From an uncultured Bacilli bacterium (GTDB lineage Bacteria; Bacillota_I; Bacilli_A; RF39; UBA660), in contig CAKOOJ010000001.1 in assembly GCA_934098385.1 (NCBI GenBank), positions 124,001-188,000 of the forward strand: a stretch of DNA of 64,000 nucleotides. The letters are read 5' to 3'. Position numbers and translations under genes: made by a program. The notes beneath the pieces were generated by a model that saw nothing but the letters and a program-made list of their open reading frames with translations, was not told the DNA's origin and did not search any database. Each line of letters opens with the position of its first letter. The stretch's first letter is position 1. Positions 45,396 through 53,852 of the stretch are shown one piece after another.

Positions 45396-46345
45396 TTAGA
45401 AACCTCATCCATTAGGTATGAGAATATTAAATATGATGTTTTTAATGAATCATGTTTTATAGTTCCATCAACTTTACTAAATACATATAATTTATCACTT
45501 ATTAGTTGTGTATTTAATTTTTCTATTTCTCTTTTATCAACTTTTACTAAATCTTTTTCTTCTTCTCTTTGGTATTTTTGTCTAGTTTTATAAGGAATAT
45601 TTTTATCGTTAGATATTACAACATCTATATGTTCAATATATTTTTCTATTACTTTTATATGATCACTTACTTTAAAATCATCTGTTTCGCCAGGTTGCGT
45701 AAATAAGTTACATACATACATTTTTTTTGCTTTTGATTTATTTATTGCATCTTTTATTTCTTCTACTATTATATGTGGTAGTATACTTGTATATAATGAA
45801 CCTGGTGAAAATATAATTAAATCTGCATTTTTTATAGATTTTAATACTTCTTCATTTACATTAAATTTTTTATCATATTTTAATTCTTTTATTTTTTTAT
45901 CACTATATGTTATATTTTCTTCTCCAACTATTTTAGTTCCATCTTCCATTATTCCTACAAGTTCTACTTTATCTTCTGTGTTGGGTAAAATTCTACCATT
46001 AATTTTTAAAAGCCTACACATAAAGTCAATTGCATCTGTTAAATTACCTTTTTGGTCTATTAAAGCAGCCATTAAAATATTTCTTATTGGATGATTTTCT
46101 AATGATGGATTTTTAAATCTATATGATAATAAATCTATTAATTCTTGATCACCATTGGCCATTGTTAGCATAACTTTTCCTATATCTCCTACAGCGGGTA
46201 TATTAAGTTCTCTTTTTAGTGTACCAGTACTTCTTCCATTATCTGCAACACTAATTACAGCGGTTACATTTACTGGAAATAATTTTAATCCAGAAAGAAG
46301 ATGTGAAAGTCCTGTTCCTCCACCAAATACTACAACATTTTTCAT
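45392..46345 (-). CDS. yvcK: Gluconeogenesis/cell-wall factor GlmR (YvcK)
   Basis: A 317-residue UPF0052/CofD-like protein with VVFGGGTGLSHLLSGLK, VAVISVADNGRSTG-like ISVADNGRSTG and VGDIGKVMLTM. GlmR binds UDP-GlcNAc and stimulates GlmS in Bacillus subtilis. The start is the ATG at 46345 after AGGACGTGAT; an in-frame GTG three codons earlier lies in this site. Confidence 0.95.
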   Translation of the reverse strand: MKNVVVFGGGTGLSHLLSGLKLFPVNVTAVISVADNGRSTGTLKRELNIPAVGDIGKVMLTMANGDQELIDLLSYRFKNPSLENHPIRNILMAALIDQKGNLTDAIDFMCRLLKINGRILPNTEDKVELVGIMEDGTKIVGEENITYSDKKIKELKYDKKFNVNEEVLKSIKNADLIIFSPGSLYTSILPHIIVEEIKDAINKSKAKKMYVCNLFTQPGETDDFKVSDHIKVIEKYIEHIDVVISNDKNIPYKTRQKYQREEEKDLVKVDKREIEKLNTQLISDKLYVFSKVDGTIKHDSLKTSYLIFSYLMDEVSK

Positions 46346-46374
46346 AATTATCACGTCCTAAAAAGAATTATAAC

Positions 46375-46411
46375 AAAAAAAAGATTTAGTATCAAATATA
46401 TTGTCTAAATC
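46375..46411 (-). terminator. Terminator after surface paralog C
   Basis: On the minus strand GATTTAG and CTAAATC pair around a 15-base loop, flanked by A and followed by eight T. Confidence 0.8.
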
Positions 46412-46413
46412 TT

Positions 46414-48087
46414 TTATGATTTTACAACGTATGCATTGTTGACTGTACCGTTTCCAGACGTTATTTGTGTACCAGTTATGAGCGTTATAACAGGTCTGAG
46501 TGCAGTATAACCGTTATCACTACATATAGTTTCATTTCCAATATAACCCACCATTCTATTTCCTGGAGGAGAAAAAACATCTTCTATATACATTGCTTTA
46601 ACCTTTTCATTAGGAGTGGAATTATAATGATGATCAAGAGATAAAAGATACCATGCATAATAAGAACCAATAGATGATGCATTATCATACAAATAATAAG
46701 TTGAATTGCTAGTTGAACCTCCTCCAGCAAATTGTGCTTCATCAACTGTTAACATTCCAATAGTATTAGTATCTATTTCTCCAACTTTTTCTTTACTTCC
46801 ATCACATTTTAATAATGGACTTTTATCTACATTTATTCTTTTATAAGCACTATAACTAAATATTGTTGATGCTTTTATTAATTCTTCTGCTGTCTGAGTT
46901 GACAAATCATAAGTTTTAGTAGAACTGTTATAAATATACGCGCTTGTTCTATCTCCTATACACCAATCTTCATTTTTAAGTAGTACTTTATCACTATCTT
47001 TTGTTATTTTTCTCTCTAACCATGCATTTAATTTTGTTCTTGCATTATAAGTTGTATTTGCTTCACTATTTACATAATCATTTTGTATGTAGTTTTCAAT
47101 TTTTTTATATCCGTAGTCAGATAACAAAATTGTTCCTTCTACACCTGATATTCCATCTGTAGCTAAACCACTAGTTGCTGTTACATTTGTGTCACTACAT
47201 GATAGTTCTGAGGCTAGTATTAGTTTTATACTTCCATCTCCTTGAATTCTGACTATTCTCCAACACATTCCTGCATAGTTTACAAAATTATCTTCTACTC
47301 CGCCTCTATAATAATAAGAAGTACCATAATCATCTTCTGTTTTAGAAAGTGTTTTTTCTGTTTCTGTAGATATTGCTTGTCCTGGAATTGTTGTTGGTGT
47401 TTCTTGATATATTGTTCTTGTTGCATCACTTGTTGCTGCTGTTTTTGCACTATCAATTATAGCAGTAGCTAAAGTATTTGTACCATAAGGTTTAAAATTG
47501 TTTGGATCTACTATATTTGCTTTTGCACTAAATGTTTTATTCATATCTACACTTTGATCTACATTCATTTCTTTATATGTTATTGTTAATGTATATACTT
47601 GTGCTTTATCATCTGCTATATCATTTTGTACTAATATAGTTCCAAGTGAAGGAAATGTTGTTTCATCACTTACTCCATTACATGTTCCAGATATAGTTCC
47701 AGTAACAGTCTTATTTGTTTTATCTATACTAAATCCTGTTTTAGAATATTGTTTACAATCTAATGTATATACAATATCATCTTTTCTTTCAAATTGATTG
47801 ACTACATTTTCTAGTGCTACTCCATATGTAACAGTTTTATTTCCTTTATTTGTTGCTACAAATGTTTTTGTCCAACTTTTACCTGGTTCTACTGCACTAT
47901 CTGTTATTAGTTCATCATTTACATCAGCATACTCAAGTAAAAGATTTGCAGTTACAACAGATATACTTTTACTATTAGTATTTCCTTTTATTTTTGTTAA
48001 GTAATAACCATAAGTTAATCCTATTAATATTAAACTTACTAATACTATTCCTGTTATACTTATTATTATTCTTTGTTTACGACTCAT
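46414..48087 (-). CDS. Surface protein paralog C
   Basis: A 557-residue member of the same family as A and B. The signal segment ends LTYGYYLTK, residues about 35-205 match A almost exactly, and the YYYRGGVEDNFVNYAGMCWR module and DWCIGDRTSAY segment are shared with A, but the Ser/Thr linker is about 60 residues shorter. The C-terminus has IGMLTVDEAQFAGGGS and ends NGYTALRPVITL. GGAGTGATAG precedes the ATG at 48087. Its leader differs from those of A and B and carries a poly-C tract inside a nested palindrome. Confidence 0.8.
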   Translation of the reverse strand: MSRKQRIIISITGIVLVSLILIGLTYGYYLTKIKGNTNSKSISVVTANLLLEYADVNDELITDSAVEPGKSWTKTFVATNKGNKTVTYGVALENVVNQFERKDDIVYTLDCKQYSKTGFSIDKTNKTVTGTISGTCNGVSDETTFPSLGTILVQNDIADDKAQVYTLTITYKEMNVDQSVDMNKTFSAKANIVDPNNFKPYGTNTLATAIIDSAKTAATSDATRTIYQETPTTIPGQAISTETEKTLSKTEDDYGTSYYYRGGVEDNFVNYAGMCWRIVRIQGDGSIKLILASELSCSDTNVTATSGLATDGISGVEGTILLSDYGYKKIENYIQNDYVNSEANTTYNARTKLNAWLERKITKDSDKVLLKNEDWCIGDRTSAYIYNSSTKTYDLSTQTAEELIKASTIFSYSAYKRINVDKSPLLKCDGSKEKVGEIDTNTIGMLTVDEAQFAGGGSTSNSTYYLYDNASSIGSYYAWYLLSLDHHYNSTPNEKVKAMYIEDVFSPPGNRMVGYIGNETICSDNGYTALRPVITLITGTQITSGNGTVNNAYVVKS

Positions 48088-48199
48088 TCTATCACTCCTT
48101 TTTTCTCACGAAAAAACATATTTCTTCATACCCCCCCCCCCAACGTTTTTGGGGGTTGGGAAAGAGATATGTTTTTATAGTTTTTTCATGAGTCGTAAA
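48076..48199 (-). promoter_or_regulatory. Nested-palindrome leader of surface paralog C
   Basis: Bases 48076-48087 and 48188-48199 are a perfect 12-bp inverted repeat, and the inner copy contains the start codon. Inside lies a second pair, 48105-48117 with 48180-48192 (12 of 13), then ACATATTTCT/AGAGATATGT, then CCCAAC/GTTGGG at the core. In RNA the CTCAT near the 5' end can pair either with the inner arm, forming a hairpin followed by TTTTTT, or with the start codon region. The two folds exclude each other, suggesting control of readthrough or initiation. Confidence 0.65.
48131..48141 (+). repeat. Homopolymer of 11 C in leader of paralog C
   Basis: Eleven consecutive C, with a GGGGG tract 10 bases further on, in a region that is otherwise AT-rich. 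No other C or G run of this length was noticed. It is inside the leader hairpin, so slippage would change its pairing. Confidence 0.95.
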
Positions 48200-48239
48200 A
48201 TTTATAATTTATAATTTGTGGTATTTCTACCTTAATAAA

Positions 48240-48268
48240 AATATAACATTTTTTATAATTATTGTAAA
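48240..48268 (-). promoter_or_regulatory. Promoter of surface paralog C
   Basis: On the minus strand TTTACA, 17 bases, TATATT. Transcription would start at about 48233, so the whole palindromic leader is transcribed. Confidence 0.6.
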
Positions 48269-48299
48269 CATATTTTGTGAATTTTTGAGATTTTTTATA

Positions 48300-48329
48300 T
48301 TGACACATCAATAATTATGATGTTAAAAT
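48300..48329 (+). promoter_or_regulatory. Promoter of cassette-2 ncRNA
   Basis: TTGACA at 48300-48305 and TAAAAT at 48324-48329 with an 18-base spacer. The sequence around both boxes matches cassette 1 (ATATTGACACATCA and ATGTTAAAATTAATTTAAG). Confidence 0.75.
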
Positions 48330-48335
48330 TAATTT

Positions 48336-48405
48336 AAGTAGAGCATTACTTTGTAATGCCTACCCATAGGGTAAGCACTCGTATTAAATTACGAGTCTTT
48401 TTATT
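48336..48405 (+). ncRNA. Short convergent ncRNA, cassette 2 (antitoxin-like)
   Basis: The 5' hairpin is GTAGA-GCATTAC, TTT, GTAATGC-CTAC (48338-48363), the same architecture as cassette 1 but with a different stem sequence. A small TACCC/GGGTA hairpin follows (48361-48373), then the terminator ACTCGTA/TACGAGT with CTTTTTATTTT (48377-48407). It is convergent with the gene of a 32-residue hydrophobic peptide. Conservation of promoter and structure with changed stem bases supports a structured RNA. Confidence 0.65.
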
Positions 48406-48535
48406 TTACATTAATATATTTGTTTTTATTACAAATATAATAGTAGGTAAAATATGATATTTAATATCAAACCATAATATATTATTTATATTAGGTAGAA
48501 CAAATAATTAATACGTAGTGCTTAATGGAGTTAAC

Positions 48536-48634
48536 CTATACTCCTTTTTGTAGGAGGAATAAGACTACTTTCAAAATGTATATTATTACTATACTTTTAA
48601 ATATTTCTAAAATATAATAAAGTAATTTATTCAT
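48536..48634 (-). CDS. 32-residue hydrophobic peptide (type I toxin-like), cassette 2
   Basis: The ATG at 48634 with GAGGGAG upstream opens a 32-codon frame ending TAG 48536-48538. The peptide begins MNKLLYYILEIFKSIVI and ends LLQKGV: one hydrophobic helix with charged ends. It shares layout, not exact sequence, with the 29-residue peptide of cassette 1. Between 48406 and 48535 I see no gene. Confidence 0.55.
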   Translation of the reverse strand: MNKLLYYILEIFKSIVIIYILKVVLFLLQKGV

Positions 48635-48663
48635 ATATACACTCCCTCTCATTTGATATGATT

Positions 48664-48692
48664 GGGTAAGCACTAAACAAAATAAAGCTCTG
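48664..48692 (-). repeat. 5' leader repeat of peptide mRNA, cassette 2
   Basis: On the minus strand this reads CCAGAGC, an AT-rich loop, then TGCTTACCC. It resembles the 5' hairpin of the cassette-2 ncRNA (AGAGC...TGCCTACCC) and is flanked by the same TAGTATATA block as cassette 1. The base that differs between cassettes (AGAAC versus AGAGC) changes in both copies within a cassette. Confidence 0.55.
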
Positions 48693-48735
48693 GTTATATA
48701 TACTACACTAAAGTATTTAAATATTTTGTCGAAAT

Positions 48736-48775
48736 AAAAAAGATTTAGTATTAATTATATTTTCTAAATCTTTTA
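48736..48775 (-). terminator. Terminator overlapping the dnaJ stop
   Basis: On the minus strand AAAAGATTTAG and CTAAATCTTTT pair and are followed by a T-run; the 5' arm encodes the last dnaJ codons. Confidence 0.8.
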
Positions 48776-49872
48776 AAAGGTTCTTCATCATCTAATTCAG
48801 TATCACTTAAGTCTTTAATTAATTTCTTTTGTTTTCTATCTAATTTTGTTGGAATAATAACGTTGTATATTAGATAAGTATCGCCTTTCTTTCCATATTT
48901 TTCATCGTCTATTCCTTTACCACGTAATTTTTCTTTGTCACCATTTTGTGTTCCTGCGGGAATATCTACTTTTACTTCACCCTGAATAGTTTTAATTGTT
49001 TTTTTACAACCCATTATTGCATCAGTTATAGTTAATGGCACTTTCATGTATATATCACTTTTATCTCTTTGATAAATTGGATGGTCTTTAACTGTAAATT
49101 CTATATATACATCTCCATTTGGTCCACCATTTAATCCACTAGAAGCTTTTCCAGCCATTCTTAATTGATCCCCATTATCTACACCGCGTGGAACACGTAA
49201 TTTAAGGTTCTTTTTACTATTTACTACACCATTACCTTTACAACTACTACAAGTACTTTCAAATATAGTACCAGTTCCATTACATTTTGAACATGTAGAT
49301 TGTGTTTGCATCATTCCTAATATAGTTCTTCTTTCTTCAACGACCATACCACGTCCGTTACAATTTGGGCATGTTTTTTCTCCATGACCACCAGCGCCAT
49401 TACAACTTGAACATTTATCTTTAATATTTATTGTAAATTCTTTTTCACAACCATAAACAGCCTCTTCGAATGACAAGTTTATATGAACTAAAGCGTCTTC
49501 TCCTTTTGTTTGCATTTTAGATGCTCTTTTTCTTCTGCCACCAAATGATGAGCCTCCACCCATAAATGTTTCGAAAATATCACCTAGGTCTATATCACCA
49601 AAGTCAAAGCCAGAAAAACCTCCAGAGAAGCCACCAAATCCGCCACCGCTACCATCAAATGCAGCAGAACCAAATTGATCATATTGTTTACGTTTATTTG
49701 GATCACTTAAAACACTATAAGCTTCTCCAATTTCTTTAAATTTTTCTTGTGCTCCTTCTTCTTTATTTATATCAGGATGATACTGTTTAGCTAGTTTACG
49801 AAAAGCTCTTTTTATTTCTTCATCACTAGCATTTTTATCAACACCTAAAGTTTTATAATAATCTTTTGCCAT
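48751..49872 (-). CDS. dnaJ: Chaperone protein DnaJ
   Basis: A 373-residue type I Hsp40: J-domain with the HPD loop (YHPDINKEEG), a Gly/Phe-rich stretch (GGGFGGFSGGFSGFDFG), four CxxCxGxG zinc repeats (CSSCNGAG, CPNCNGRG, CSKCNGTG, CSSCKGNG) and the C-terminal substrate-binding part. It stimulates DnaK. It follows pepF by three bases. Confidence 0.97.
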   Translation of the reverse strand: MAKDYYKTLGVDKNASDEEIKRAFRKLAKQYHPDINKEEGAQEKFKEIGEAYSVLSDPNKRKQYDQFGSAAFDGSGGGFGGFSGGFSGFDFGDIDLGDIFETFMGGGSSFGGRRKRASKMQTKGEDALVHINLSFEEAVYGCEKEFTINIKDKCSSCNGAGGHGEKTCPNCNGRGMVVEERRTILGMMQTQSTCSKCNGTGTIFESTCSSCKGNGVVNSKKNLKLRVPRGVDNGDQLRMAGKASSGLNGGPNGDVYIEFTVKDHPIYQRDKSDIYMKVPLTITDAIMGCKKTIKTIQGEVKVDIPAGTQNGDKEKLRGKGIDDEKYGKKGDTYLIYNVIIPTKLDRKQKKLIKDLSDTELDDEEPFKRFRKYN

Positions 49873-49875
49873 TTT

Positions 49876-51669
49876 TTACACTTCCTTTTTTAATAAACTT
49901 ATATATAAATCAAGCAAACTATTAAATTCATTAAATGCATCTTTATAAACTTTTTCATCTGTTAAATCAACACCAGCTAATTTTAATGATTCCACAGGAT
50001 CTATTTTAGAGCCTAGACCTAAGAATTTTGTATAGTTATCTAATGCATTTGTTTTATTGTTATATATATCTTTTGCTATTTTCATAGCAGCAATATAACC
50101 AGTTGCATATTGATATACATAGAAATTGTAATAGAAATGTGGAATTCTAGACCATTCATATTCTATTTCTTTATCTATTACTACATTATTTCCAAAATAT
50201 TTTTTATTTAATTTATAATATTGGTCACATAATAAATTTTTAGTTAATACTTCACCATTTTGTTCAAGTTCATGAATATTAAGTTCAAATTCACTAAACA
50301 TAGTTTGTCTTACTACACTGGCTTTAAATCTTTTAATAAGTTCATCTACTATATATAGTTTTTCATCCTTTTCATTATTATTATTTAACATATAGTATGA
50401 TAATAATAATTCATTTACTTGACTAGCAACTTCTGCAACAAAAATTGTATAACTATAATTTTGATATGAGTTATTTTTTATTGCATAGTAATAATGCATT
50501 GCATGTCCTAATTCATGCGCTATTGTAGAAACTTCATCAAATCTACCATCAAAATTTAAAAATACATATGGATGAGTTAAATAACATGCAGTACAATAAC
50601 CACCCATTCTTTTATTTGTAGTTGGATAAACATCTATCCATCTTTCATTAAATGATTTTTTTAGTATATTAATATAATCTTCACCTAATGGTTTAAGAGC
50701 TTTTAATATTAATTCTTTTCCTTCATCAAAGGTATATAATTTATTATATCCATCAACTAATGGAACATATGTATCATATAAATGTAATTTATTTAATCCC
50801 AATACATCTTTTCTTATCTGCCATTGTTTATGTATTATATTTAAATTATCGTTTATAGATTTTACTAATATTTTATATACATTACTATCAACGTTATTAT
50901 TTATAAGCGATGCATCTAAACTAGATTTATATCCTCTAATATTTGAAATAGAATTATGTAATTTAACTTCTCCACTTATTAATTCACTACTAGTATTTAT
51001 AATGCTTTCATATCCTTTATAAAGAGTTTTAAAGGCATTTTTTCTTACATTTCTATTATATGATTCTAAATATGTAGCATAATTATTATTATTTATTTCT
51101 ATCTTCTTGTTATTTTCGTCTTTAATATTTCCAAATTTTAAATCTACATCAGTTAGTTTAGAGAATGTATCTTCTGGCACATTAAATGTATCAGATAATT
51201 TAGAAATTATTTTTTCTTCTTTATCACTTAAAATATATTCTTTTTTTCTAAAAATATCTTTTAATAATATTTCATATTCTAATAATTTTTTATCCTTTTT
51301 GTATAGTTTTTCTATATCGCAATAATTATATTGCATTAATTCTGGAATTATATAAGATGATAGCTCACTATATTTTTTGTTTAACTTTATTACATTTCCA
51401 TAGAATGTGTTATATTTGTCATTACTTAAGTCTGTATCATTATTTATATGTGCATATATAAATAATCTTTCAATTCTTTTAGAAAAATTTGTATCTAATT
51501 CTAATAATTCATATAGATTATTGTATATGTTATTCTTATATTTTTCTATTACACATATTTCATTTTCTAAACTTTTAATTTCTTTTATAAAATCATTTTC
51601 ATTTTTAAATAGTTCAGTTAAATCAACTTTATATTTTTCTGGTATATCGTTTCTACTCTTATATTTCAT
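49876..51669 (-). CDS. pepF: Oligoendopeptidase F
   Basis: A 597-residue M3B metallopeptidase with the HExxH motif in TIAHELGHAMHYYYA and the downstream Glu. It degrades short peptides in the cytoplasm. Its place between dnaK and dnaJ is unusual and suggests co-expression with the chaperones, although a terminator-like hairpin follows dnaK. GGAGGAATA precedes the ATG. Confidence 0.95.
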   Translation of the reverse strand: MKYKSRNDIPEKYKVDLTELFKNENDFIKEIKSLENEICVIEKYKNNIYNNLYELLELDTNFSKRIERLFIYAHINNDTDLSNDKYNTFYGNVIKLNKKYSELSSYIIPELMQYNYCDIEKLYKKDKKLLEYEILLKDIFRKKEYILSDKEEKIISKLSDTFNVPEDTFSKLTDVDLKFGNIKDENNKKIEINNNNYATYLESYNRNVRKNAFKTLYKGYESIINTSSELISGEVKLHNSISNIRGYKSSLDASLINNNVDSNVYKILVKSINDNLNIIHKQWQIRKDVLGLNKLHLYDTYVPLVDGYNKLYTFDEGKELILKALKPLGEDYINILKKSFNERWIDVYPTTNKRMGGYCTACYLTHPYVFLNFDGRFDEVSTIAHELGHAMHYYYAIKNNSYQNYSYTIFVAEVASQVNELLLSYYMLNNNNEKDEKLYIVDELIKRFKASVVRQTMFSEFELNIHELEQNGEVLTKNLLCDQYYKLNKKYFGNNVVIDKEIEYEWSRIPHFYYNFYVYQYATGYIAAMKIAKDIYNNKTNALDNYTKFLGLGSKIDPVESLKLAGVDLTDEKVYKDAFNEFNSLLDLYISLLKKEV

Positions 51670-51688
51670 TATTCCTCCATATAAATCT

Positions 51689-51719
51689 AAAAAGAAGAGC
51701 TAGATAAATCTAACTCTTT
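51689..51719 (-). terminator. Terminator-like hairpin after dnaK
   Basis: On the minus strand AGAGTTAG and CTAGCTCT pair (one mismatch) and are followed by TCTTTTT, between dnaK and pepF. Confidence 0.65.
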
Positions 51720-51730
51720 TATCTTTTTAA

Positions 51731-53533
51731 TTATTTATTAACAAATTCTGCTTCGCTTGCATTATCATCATTTGTTGTATTATTATTTTGATTTTGTGCA
51801 GCTTGTTCTTGATAGATACGTGTTGCATATTCCATAGCTTTTTCATTCAATTTTGCTGTTTTTTCTTTTATTTCATCAATGTTATTACCTTCAAGAGCTT
51901 TCTTTAAATCACTTATTAATTCTTCTGTTGTTTTCTTTTCATCTTCTGTTAATTTGTCACCTAAATCTTTAATAGATTTTTCAGTTGTAAATATTGCTTG
52001 TTCTGCTTCATTTCTAGCATCTGCTTCTTGTTTTTTCTTTTCATCTGCTTCTTTATTAGCTTCTGCTTCTTTCATCATTTTATCAATTTCTTCGTCAGTT
52101 AAATTAGTATTTGAAGTAATTGTAATGTGTTGTTCTTTATTAGTTCCTAAATCTTTTGCAGTAACATTAACTATTCCGTTAGCATCTATATCAAATTTAA
52201 CTTCTATTTGAGGAATTCCTCTTGGAGCAGCAGGAATATCAGTTAATTGGAATCTTCCTAATGTTTTATTATCTGCAGCCATTGGTCTTTCACCTTGTAA
52301 TACGTGAATATCAACAGCAGGTTGATTATCAACAGCAGTTGAGAATACTTGACTCTTGCTTGCTGGTATTGTTGTATTTCTTGGAATTAAAACAGTCATA
52401 ACATTACCTAATGTTTCAATACCTAATGACAATGGTGTAACGTCTAGTAATACTAAGTCGTCAACTTCTCCAGTTAAAACTCCTCCTTGTATTGCAGCAC
52501 CCATAGCAACTACTTCATCAGGGTTAACGCTCTTATTAGGTTCTTTTCCTAATTCGTTTTTAATTAAATTTTGAATATAAGGAATTCTACTTGAACCACC
52601 AACTAATACTACTTGATCAATGTCATTTTTAGATAGTTTAGCATCTTTTAATGCTTTTCTAACTGCATCTAATGTTGAATCAAATAAATCTTTACATAAA
52701 CTTTCAAACTTAGCACGAGTTATTGTCATATCCATATGAACTGGCCCATCCGCATTTTGTGTTAAGAATGGTAAATTTATATTTGTTGTAGTCATACTAC
52801 TTAAATCTTTTTTAGCTTTCTCTGCAGCATCTTTAATACGTTGCATTGCCATTTTATCTTTAGATAAATCAATTCCATTTTCTTTTTTGAATTCATCTAC
52901 CATATAATCCATTAAACATTTATCAAAGTCATCTCCACCAAGTCTGTTATTACCACTAGTTGATTTAACTTCAAATACTCCATCACCAAGTTCTAGTATT
53001 GAAACATCGAATGTTCCACCACCTAAATCATAAACTAAAATTGTTTGTAATTTATCTTGTTTATCAAGTCCATAAGCTAAAGCTGCTGCTGTTGGTTCGT
53101 TTACTATTCTTTCAACTTCTAATCCAGCAATTTTACCAGCATTCTTAGTAGCTTGTCTTTCAGCATCATTGAAATATGCTGGAACAGTAATTACTGCTTT
53201 TGTAACAGTTTCACCAAGATAACTTTCAGCATCTTTTTTTAATTTCATTAATATCTTAGCACTAATTTCTTCTGGTGTATATTTTTTACCATCAATATCA
53301 ACTTTTTCGTTAGTACCCATTTTTCTTTTTATTGAAGCTATAGTATTATTTGGGTTAGTAACTGCTTGATGTTTTGCAGTTATACCTACTATTTCTTCTC
53401 CATTTTTAAATGCTACAACACTAGGAGTCGTTCTATCTCCTTCAGCATTTGTTATTACTTTTGGTTCTCCACCTTCTAGTACAGCAACACAACTATTTGT
53501 TGTACCTAAATCTATTCCTATTATTTTACTCAT
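51731..53533 (-). CDS. dnaK: Chaperone protein DnaK
   Basis: A 600-residue Hsp70: nucleotide-binding domain with GIDLGTTNSCVAV, ILVYDLGGGTFDVSI and VVLVGGSSRIPYIQ, then the substrate domain (NTTIPASKSQ) and a Glu/Ala helical lid with an Asn/Gln-rich tail. The start is the ATG at 53533; a nearby upstream ATG lies in the ribosome-binding region. It overlaps the end of a 108-residue gene. Confidence 0.98.
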   Translation of the reverse strand: MSKIIGIDLGTTNSCVAVLEGGEPKVITNAEGDRTTPSVVAFKNGEEIVGITAKHQAVTNPNNTIASIKRKMGTNEKVDIDGKKYTPEEISAKILMKLKKDAESYLGETVTKAVITVPAYFNDAERQATKNAGKIAGLEVERIVNEPTAAALAYGLDKQDKLQTILVYDLGGGTFDVSILELGDGVFEVKSTSGNNRLGGDDFDKCLMDYMVDEFKKENGIDLSKDKMAMQRIKDAAEKAKKDLSSMTTTNINLPFLTQNADGPVHMDMTITRAKFESLCKDLFDSTLDAVRKALKDAKLSKNDIDQVVLVGGSSRIPYIQNLIKNELGKEPNKSVNPDEVVAMGAAIQGGVLTGEVDDLVLLDVTPLSLGIETLGNVMTVLIPRNTTIPASKSQVFSTAVDNQPAVDIHVLQGERPMAADNKTLGRFQLTDIPAAPRGIPQIEVKFDIDANGIVNVTAKDLGTNKEQHITITSNTNLTDEEIDKMMKEAEANKEADEKKKQEADARNEAEQAIFTTEKSIKDLGDKLTEDEKKTTEELISDLKKALEGNNIDEIKEKTAKLNEKAMEYATRIYQEQAAQNQNNNTTNDDNASEAEFVNK

Positions 53534-53852
53534 ATATATCATTTCCTTTCTTTCTTAGAGTAAGTTTTTTACTACTTATATTATCAAAATCATATTTATA
53601 AACTTCTATTATGTTTTCTAAATATAATCTTGTTATTTTTTCAAACTTTTTAATTTGTTCTTTCTTTAAACCAAAATACAAATTATTATATAATGATTTA
53701 AATTCTTCATATTCAATTAAGTCATTCATTAATCGAACTATTAAAAACATAAAATCCATGTATTTATCATTGAATAATTTTGACTCTTTATTTAATATTT
53801 TATCTATTTCTCTATCTTTATCTGTATAACTATAAATGTTAAATTTATTCAT
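53526..53852 (-). CDS. Unknown 108-residue protein in the heat-shock operon
   Basis: A charged, mostly helical protein with a Tyr/Phe-rich centre (DKYMDFMFLIVRLMNDLIEY) and Lys-rich C-terminus. It overlaps grpE by eight bases and dnaK by eight, so it is an integral cistron of the hrcA operon. I do not recognise it. Its position suggests a chaperone-related or DnaK-regulating role, which is inference. Confidence 0.75.
   Translation of the reverse strand: MNKFNIYSYTDKDREIDKILNKESKLFNDKYMDFMFLIVRLMNDLIEYEEFKSLYNNLYFGLKKEQIKKFEKITRLYLENIIEVYKYDFDNISSKKLTLRKKGNDIYE

Noticed and set aside
9138..48087. A complete diversity-generating retroelement
   Set aside because: No reverse transcriptase, accessory gene or template repeat is visible in the window; only a suggestive target region remains.
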